From a virus, in IMG/VR virus record IMGVR_UViG_3300020582_000027, positions 1 to 33,545 of that record: a DNA stretch of 33,545 nt. One strand, given 5' to 3'. The notes under the pieces were generated by a model. The model was given only the letters and a program-made list of their open reading frames with translations, did no database searches and had not been told where the DNA came from. Below, piece by piece: positions 28,918 through 33,545 of the stretch (its first letter is position 1; each line of letters starts with the position of its first letter). A program made the translations under genes and the position numbers.

Positions 28918-29096
28918 CAGTTCTCGCCTTTCTCATTTTTCCGTTCCTCTTTCTCTTTGTCTTCGACATCCCTCTTAACCGACCGGGCGACGTGAAGGCT
29001 CGCATAAGCCGTCGCTACGGCCGAGAATCCAATAGCAAGCGAAACTAGATCACGGCCCGCAATAGTCGCCCAGTAATACCAGAAGTGCAGCCCCAT
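28917..29096 (-). CDS. 59-residue single-pass membrane protein (short gene)
   Basis: ATG 29096 to TGA 28919-28917, overlapping the genes on both sides (TAATG before, ATGA after). The N-terminus WYYWATIAGRDLVSLAIGFS and AVATAYASLHVA form one or two hydrophobic stretches, followed by a strongly charged tail (KRDVEDKEKEERKNEK). Could be a holin partner or antiholin. The overlaps on both sides make translation very likely despite its size. Confidence 0.66.
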   Translation of the reverse strand: MGLHFWYYWATIAGRDLVSLAIGFSAVATAYASLHVARSVKRDVEDKEKEERKNEKGEN

Positions 29097-29386
29097 TATG
29101 GCGTCTTATCGTCGGAGTCATTTTGTTCCTTCCTATCCCGGTTAATGCCGATATAGGCTCCAAGCAAGCCGACCATTCCGCCTATCCCCGCTATCAGTAC
29201 CTGCGTAGCGTTTTCGGACAACATCACTTCGGGTATTCTACCCTGCGTGATCTGAATGGCGCTGACCACCAGGATGAGCAGGACGGTCAGCGCGAGCCCG
29301 GCCGATAGCACTAGCGCTACAAAATCGACCGGATGCCAGTGAATGATATGCCTCCGTCGCGGCTCTTTCTTTGAGTTATCTAGCAC
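29096..29386 (-). CDS. Small two-helix membrane protein of the lysis cassette
   Basis: 96 residues from GTG 29386. Basic start (KKEPRRRHIIHWH), helix 1 (FVALVLSAGLALTVLLILVV, 22-41), helix 2 (VLIAGIGGMVGLLGAYIGI, 63-81), and a charged tail. Topology fits a holin. It is the first of three linked membrane genes after the tail genes and before the endolysin. Confidence 0.66.
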   Translation of the reverse strand: MLDNSKKEPRRRHIIHWHPVDFVALVLSAGLALTVLLILVVSAIQITQGRIPEVMLSENATQVLIAGIGGMVGLLGAYIGINRDRKEQNDSDDKTP

Positions 29387-29388
29387 TA

Positions 29389-30189
29389 TTAGACTCCAGT
29401 GATTGGGACTACTTTATCAACCATGGCCTGAGTCGCGGTAGTCGTATTGCTATTGCTTACCGCGTAGAGGATTCCGTCAGTACGGTAATCGACCGCAAAC
29501 CTTGCGAGCGGGTTGTTGCCGTCCGACAGGGTCTTGTTCGATACCGGCACATAGGCCGGAGGTAGCGGATTACTCGAATTGATCTGAACGGTAGCATTCG
29601 ATGTGGCATGCTGTGCCCCACCAGAGAACTGGACCTCTCCCGATGAGGTGAACCGGTAACGGAGCGGGCCGACACCGGATATTGCGCTCCATCCGGTATC
29701 CCCAACCACGTTGTGCCAGGAATCGTTCGCGAGGAAGCGGTCATCGACTAGCGTGGTAAGCGCTCCGGCCGACGTAGAAGTCCAGTGACTTACCGGAAGC
29801 TGCCAGATACCGCCAGTGGTCTGGGTGAGAGCCGGGATGACCGGCGAGGCCGCAGGAGTACCGGTAACGACTACCGGCTGAATCACTGTAGGCGACGTTG
29901 TAGCTCCACGGTTCAGCTGTAGCACAAGCCGGTCTATCCGGTTCTGCGCTGACGCGGCCGGAATGGGGGTGCTAACCGGAGCGTCACAGCGCCACAGCAT
30001 GCCCTTGATAACGGCATTCCCGTCCGCAATGACGGCGTTCCGGCCTCCGGTATCGAGCGACGGCACCATAGCGCTACCCACAGAGCCATCGATGCCCGAG
30101 AGCTTACCGGCGATCGATAGGAGCGCTTCCCATTCGCTAGTCGCCGCAAGCTGGGTGAAGGCAGACGGCCTCGCGTCATAAGTAGTCAT
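29389..30189 (-). CDS. Minor tail protein
   Basis: 266 residues from ATG 30189 (ATGA overlap). The N-terminal half (WEALLSIAGKLSGIDGSVGS, NAVIKGMLWRCDAP, NRIDRLVLQLNRG) matches the start of minor tail/baseplate proteins in actinobacterial siphophages. The C-terminal half is a beta-rich Ser/Thr/Asn-rich domain (RYRFTSSGEVQFSGGAQHAT) suited to receptor contact. It lies just before the membrane genes. Confidence 0.74.
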   Translation of the reverse strand: MTTYDARPSAFTQLAATSEWEALLSIAGKLSGIDGSVGSAMVPSLDTGGRNAVIADGNAVIKGMLWRCDAPVSTPIPAASAQNRIDRLVLQLNRGATTSPTVIQPVVVTGTPAASPVIPALTQTTGGIWQLPVSHWTSTSAGALTTLVDDRFLANDSWHNVVGDTGWSAISGVGPLRYRFTSSGEVQFSGGAQHATSNATVQINSSNPLPPAYVPVSNKTLSDGNNPLARFAVDYRTDGILYAVSNSNTTTATQAMVDKVVPITGV

Positions 30190-31415
30190 TTCGTCGCCAG
30201 CTTCCTTTCTAGTGCCTGAATCCGCTGCGTTAGCTGACCGATGATAGTCGTATCGGTAGCGGTCGCGTTGGCGTTCTGCCCCACTGTCGGTACGACCGAT
30301 AGCATTGGCGTCTGAGACGGATCGGCCGTGAGTGTAACGCTGGAGATAACGTCGCTGTAGACGGCTCCCGGCCTAACCTCAAGAGACACGATATCGCCCA
30401 GGCCGTAATCACGGCCGAATGTTAGGTATGGCGAGTCGGAGACCGTCGCGCTCATCGTGGGACCTCGCGCTCCGGTAAGCAGAGCGGTCGATGCGACAGT
30501 CCTGAGGTTATTCGCGTCCGTCTCCGAGCTATCATCCGTAAACAATTCCGTCTTGTTCCATTGTGTTGTAGCCGAGGCCGTCTGCGATATGAATGAGGCA
30601 GATCCCTGAATCAGCGCATCGGTACAAGTCGGGTCAACAATGTAGAAGTTAATAGCCGGGAGGTTACCGAGATCCTCGCTGAACCACGCCTTGCCGGCTA
30701 GATTCCGTGGAATGTATACATCGAACAGTAGCCGGTGCGTCGCTGGGTTACGGGTAATCAGTACGCCCATCGGGGTAGCCGCCTGCGCTATGAGAGCCCG
30801 GATGATATCCATCAGGTTAAGGTCTACGCCAGTACCAAACTTAACCGTGTAGCTGACGTTCGGCCCGCGAGCCTGGTCTGTGGCAATATCGAGTAGCGTA
30901 TGCTGCCTAGATGCAAGCGCCGCAGAGCCGACATTCCGCGAGACGTAATGCTTGATAGCGGTCTCCAACGGCATAGCGCTAACCGCGTCCGTCGCAGTAG
31001 CCGTCTGCGCGGTCCAGAGGGCTGCAGGGTTTGGATAGGCGATCCGATTACCGACAATAGCTAGGTAGTCCGCGCCGGATAGTGAGATGAATGGGCCGGA
31101 GAACGCTCCTGCGGCTCCGCCACCTATTGAGTTGGGAATCGAGTCGATGTATCCGGGCTGTTCGCATTTACCGCCGAACGAGAAGAGACCGCGCCAGTTA
31201 ACATTGACGATGAAGTCTCCGGACTGAATCATATTCCAGAGGACGTCCGAATACGGCACCAGCATCGTCCACGAGCCGACCGCGTTGTAATAGAGGGTAG
31301 CCGAGAGGTTGGCGAACTGAATGACTCCCTGGCTCACTAGGTTATTGTTAAGGAATTCGACCCAGACCTGATCCTGCGATCCCGAAGGTGGTGGCGTATA
31401 GCCGGGCATAGTCAT
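30186..31415 (-). CDS. Gp37-like tail protein (ReqiPepy6 Gp37 family)
   Basis: 409 residues from ATG 31415, TAATG-coupled to the upstream gene; the longer frame to 31430 lies inside that gene. QVWVEFLNNNLVSQGVIQFA, YLAIVGNRIAYP, IIRALIAQAATPMGVLI and TVASTALLTGARGPTM are typical of the siphovirus ReqiPepy6 Gp37-like family, a baseplate or tail-hub protein. It ends in a helix (IIGQLTQRIQALERKLATK) that may trimerise. Confidence 0.78.
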   Translation of the reverse strand: MTMPGYTPPPSGSQDQVWVEFLNNNLVSQGVIQFANLSATLYYNAVGSWTMLVPYSDVLWNMIQSGDFIVNVNWRGLFSFGGKCEQPGYIDSIPNSIGGGAAGAFSGPFISLSGADYLAIVGNRIAYPNPAALWTAQTATATDAVSAMPLETAIKHYVSRNVGSAALASRQHTLLDIATDQARGPNVSYTVKFGTGVDLNLMDIIRALIAQAATPMGVLITRNPATHRLLFDVYIPRNLAGKAWFSEDLGNLPAINFYIVDPTCTDALIQGSASFISQTASATTQWNKTELFTDDSSETDANNLRTVASTALLTGARGPTMSATVSDSPYLTFGRDYGLGDIVSLEVRPGAVYSDVISSVTLTADPSQTPMLSVVPTVGQNANATATDTTIIGQLTQRIQALERKLATK

Positions 31416-32314
31416 TACGCACGGCTCCATCGGTTAGTCCAGGAAAGGGTTATCTGCGTCGCGGCGGTAGCTCCCGACATCCCCACTAGTACATCGTTAT
31501 TGCCTCCGACTAGCGGCCATAGGTCTCGCAGAGTAGAGTACACGAGCGAGTCCCACACCGAGGTCGCTGTGCTGATGTTGTACGCGGACTGCTGACCTCG
31601 CTTTGTTACAACCTGGACTACCTGACCGGACGGAACGGGCGCATTCAGGGACCACACGCGACCGGTAGTCTTATTGGTAACAGTCGGCGTTCCCGGCCCG
31701 GTAATCGTCCATGTGGGATAGGCGAGCCCGGTACCGGGATTGATAATAATGTCCTCACCGAAGATAGCGCCGCCAGCAAGCGAGATAGGCAGGAGCGGGA
31801 GAATTCCGGCCGCGCTAACAAGACCGTACGAAATCTGATTCTGCGTAAGGTCGCTCCAGTATGGATCAGGCGTCTGGAGCGTAAGCGTATACAGCATCAT
31901 ATCGTTGAGGCCGACCTCCGGCACATCAAGCCCGGAAGTCATATAGACGGCTATCTGCCTCTGCGTACCGTCCGGCCGCTGAATGATAAGATAGCCCGGA
32001 GCCGGTACCTCGTTACGCCTATTGATGAATGCCCGCACGAATGTATCAAGCAGCTTATAGTAATCATTCTCGCTATCGCTCGCCGGACGCCCAACAAGGA
32101 TAGCCAGGATGATGGTTCCCGGCTGTGGCTGATAAAGATTGGGAATGGCCGTTCCGTCAAGCAGCGGAATAGTCTGCATCGCTACCGGCAGGCCGTCGAT
32201 TCCGGAGATAGCCGAGCAGACATAGCCATTCTTCATCGTTAGGTCGGAAAGGTTCCATAGACTGCCGTCTGGATCCTGATAGCTTATCTGGAGTGGTACT
32301 GGTGGCGCTGACAT
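31415..32314 (-). CDS. Distal tail (Dit-like) protein
   Basis: 299 residues from ATG 32314, TAATG-coupled to the tape measure gene. QISYQDPDGSLWNLSDLTMK opens a beta domain; VAMQTIPLLDGTAIPNLYQP, DYYKLLDTFVRAFI, GYLIIQRPDGTQRQIAVYM and YTLTLQTPDPYW match the Dit/Siphovirus tail component pattern. Dit proteins join the tail tube to the tip. Its position after the tape measure is the usual one. Confidence 0.78.
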   Translation of the reverse strand: MSAPPVPLQISYQDPDGSLWNLSDLTMKNGYVCSAISGIDGLPVAMQTIPLLDGTAIPNLYQPQPGTIILAILVGRPASDSENDYYKLLDTFVRAFINRRNEVPAPGYLIIQRPDGTQRQIAVYMTSGLDVPEVGLNDMMLYTLTLQTPDPYWSDLTQNQISYGLVSAAGILPLLPISLAGGAIFGEDIIINPGTGLAYPTWTITGPGTPTVTNKTTGRVWSLNAPVPSGQVVQVVTKRGQQSAYNISTATSVWDSLVYSTLRDLWPLVGGNNDVLVGMSGATAATQITLSWTNRWSRA

Positions 32315-33545
32315 TAACGCCTCCTACCCTGTCGCTGGAGATTCCCCTGCGTTATTGCCATCGCGTTGAAGGCCGTCCGGACGTGGCCTTCAATAGCCTG
32401 CCCGGTAAGCCCATCGAAGTGAGCGTGATAGGTCGCGCCTCCATCGAGCGCGGCCTGCCGCAATTGATCCTGCGTCACAACTAGCTCGTGCTGCCCGGAA
32501 GTGTTCCAGCCGAACGTACCAGACGGCCACCAGCCACCATTGTCGTATCCGTGCCCGGAGCCCATACCCATTCCGCCGCTTAGGAGCGTCGGCCCATACC
32601 GGTGCATAGCGTAGTTAATGGCCGCTGCTACGTTCGCGAGCGGGTCATAGATATTGCCCGAGGTACCGGGAACATGGAACGCCGAGAACGTAGCTCCGAT
32701 TACCTGAAGCAGGCCTCGCGACGGATCACCCATCTGAGCATTGATGTCGCTAAGGTTAATAGCATTCGGGTTGCCGCCGCTCTCAGTCTGCATCTGATAG
32801 AGGACCTGGCCCATTAGCGACATCGGGAGGTGGAGCATGCTAAGCGCCTGGAGGACCGTTCCGGCCCACTGGTTAACGCCTCCGCCACCACCGCCGAATA
32901 TCTTGTGCCAGAGGCTGCTAGCGATCCCTCCGGCCTTCCCCGCGATACCCTCTAGCGCATTCAGTGCCTTAGACGGTAGCTTAGCAACGTCCACAAGCGA
33001 CTTGGAGACGAGCGAGCCGAGAGCCTGCGGCCAGCCGCCGAATATCTGCCCCACGAGCGAGCCGAGGTTAGCGCCGGACGTTAGCATACCCTGAATTACA
33101 CCCTGCATGATATTCGCACCGACCGGCACCATAACCGAGGCCGGTGAATGGATACCGAAGAAATGCTTGACGGCATTGATAATAGGATCGACAACGTGGG
33201 ACTTGAGCCAGCTACCGACCCCATGCATAGCGCTATCGATACCATTCAGCATTCCCTGAATAATGCTCTCGCCTACCCCAACAAGCCAGGAGCCCGCCGA
33301 CGAGAGCCTATTCACCACTAGCCCACGGATAGTCCCGAACACATCCACGAGGTCGCGAACGCCTCGCTGTGCCCGGCCGATCGTATTGTTCCAGATCGAA
33401 TTCCAGTAATTGCTGATATCGGCACCGGTCTGATTAACGCGAGCGGCGACCTGATGCCTCTGGTCGTCAAATAGTGCCGCGATATCGTGAATTCCGCGCT
33501 GTGTCCGGCCGATCGTATTATTCCAGGTAATGTTCCAGGCCGACT
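32314..33545 (-). CDS. Tape measure protein, C-terminal part with lytic transglycosylase domain (5' end outside window)
   Basis: The minus frame is open from 33545 to TAA 32316-32314, about 409 residues; a GTG at 33348 is internal, not the start. It includes repeats (WNNTIGRxQRG twice), GIHSPASVMVPVGANIMQG and AVKHFFGIHSPA, the hallmark of tape measure C-termini, and then an SLT domain (VLYQMQTESGGNPNAIN with catalytic Glu, SRGLLQVI). The SLT part cuts peptidoglycan during DNA entry. Tape measures set tail length. The C-terminus is Gly-rich (GGMGMGSGHGYDNGG). Confidence 0.86.
   Translation of the reverse strand, partial: SAWNITWNNTIGRTQRGIHDIAALFDDQRHQVAARVNQTGADISNYWNSIWNNTIGRAQRGVRDLVDVFGTIRGLVVNRLSSAGSWLVGVGESIIQGMLNGIDSAMHGVGSWLKSHVVDPIINAVKHFFGIHSPASVMVPVGANIMQGVIQGMLTSGANLGSLVGQIFGGWPQALGSLVSKSLVDVAKLPSKALNALEGIAGKAGGIASSLWHKIFGGGGGGVNQWAGTVLQALSMLHLPMSLMGQVLYQMQTESGGNPNAINLSDINAQMGDPSRGLLQVIGATFSAFHVPGTSGNIYDPLANVAAAINYAMHRYGPTLLSGGMGMGSGHGYDNGGWWPSGTFGWNTSGQHELVVTQDQLRQAALDGGATYHAHFDGLTGQAIEGHVRTAFNAMAITQGNLQRQGRRR
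33371..33526 (-). repeat. 132-bp spaced repeat in tape measure gene
   Basis: CCGGCCGATCGTATTGTTCCAG at 33373-33394 recurs as CCGGCCGATCGTATTATTCCAG at 33505-33526, exactly 132 bases (44 codons) apart, encoding the WNNTIGR motif twice. Internal 44-residue repeats fit a helical tape-measure rod. Confidence 0.75.

Noticed and set aside
33348-33348. GTG start for the tape measure gene
   Set aside because: The frame stays open and protein-like (repeat motif WNNTIGR) to the window edge, so this is internal.

Overview
The window looks like part of the genome of a tailed, siphovirus-type phage of an actinobacterium. The reasons are a GC content I judge by eye at about 60%, an Lsr2-type nucleoid-protein fragment at the left edge, SigA-like promoters, and a tape-measure / distal-tail / Gp37-like / endolysin tail block. 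No integrase, immunity repressor, terminase, capsid gene, tRNA or CRISPR array is visible, so lifestyle and exact host cannot be read from here.

Layout. The left 26.3 kb is transcribed rightward and the right 7.2 kb leftward; the two arms converge at about 26.3 kb. (1) 1-2218: a coupled Lsr2-like / FtsK-like translocase / two-helix membrane protein set, followed by a tiny antisense zinc-ribbon gene. (2) 2344-2702: a relatively AT-rich, gene-poor stretch with tandem 17-bp repeats. (3) 2645-7658: a regulon of small genes, each with its own promoter and nearly the same 5' leader (AACGAAAGGCGAGAA-type), with terminators that run into the next promoter, plus a candidate structured noncoding RNA at 4344-4506. 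(4) 7660-12150: tightly coupled small genes that include a GIY-YIG-like protein, a GT-A glycosyltransferase, an endonuclease VII-type HNH nuclease and two tiny membrane proteins. (5) 12143-16203: a recombination set with a Cas4/RecB-like nuclease, a Sak4-like RecA-fold ATPase and an SSB with an EEPPF tip. (6) 16291-21852: a metabolic block with an FAD-type oxidoreductase, HAD phosphatase, SDR, MazG-like pyrophosphohydrolase, ThyX-like enzyme and a DUF1599-like protein. (7) 21845-25753: a family C DNA polymerase in two separate genes, PHP and polymerase core, with three small genes between them. (8) Minus strand 33545-26274: tape measure with a lytic transglycosylase domain, distal tail protein, Gp37-like hub protein, minor tail protein, three small membrane proteins, acidic protein, amidase endolysin, collagen-like protein and a methyltransferase.

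How it fits together. The left arm appears to supply early control, DNA replication and recombination, and nucleotide supply or modification; the right arm supplies tail assembly and lysis. The points most worth follow-up are the split replicative polymerase, the structured RNA with its own promoter and terminator, the repeated promoter-leader cassette, the ThyX homologue with RQR in place of RHR, and several short genes (29-59 codons) that a standard length cut-off would miss.
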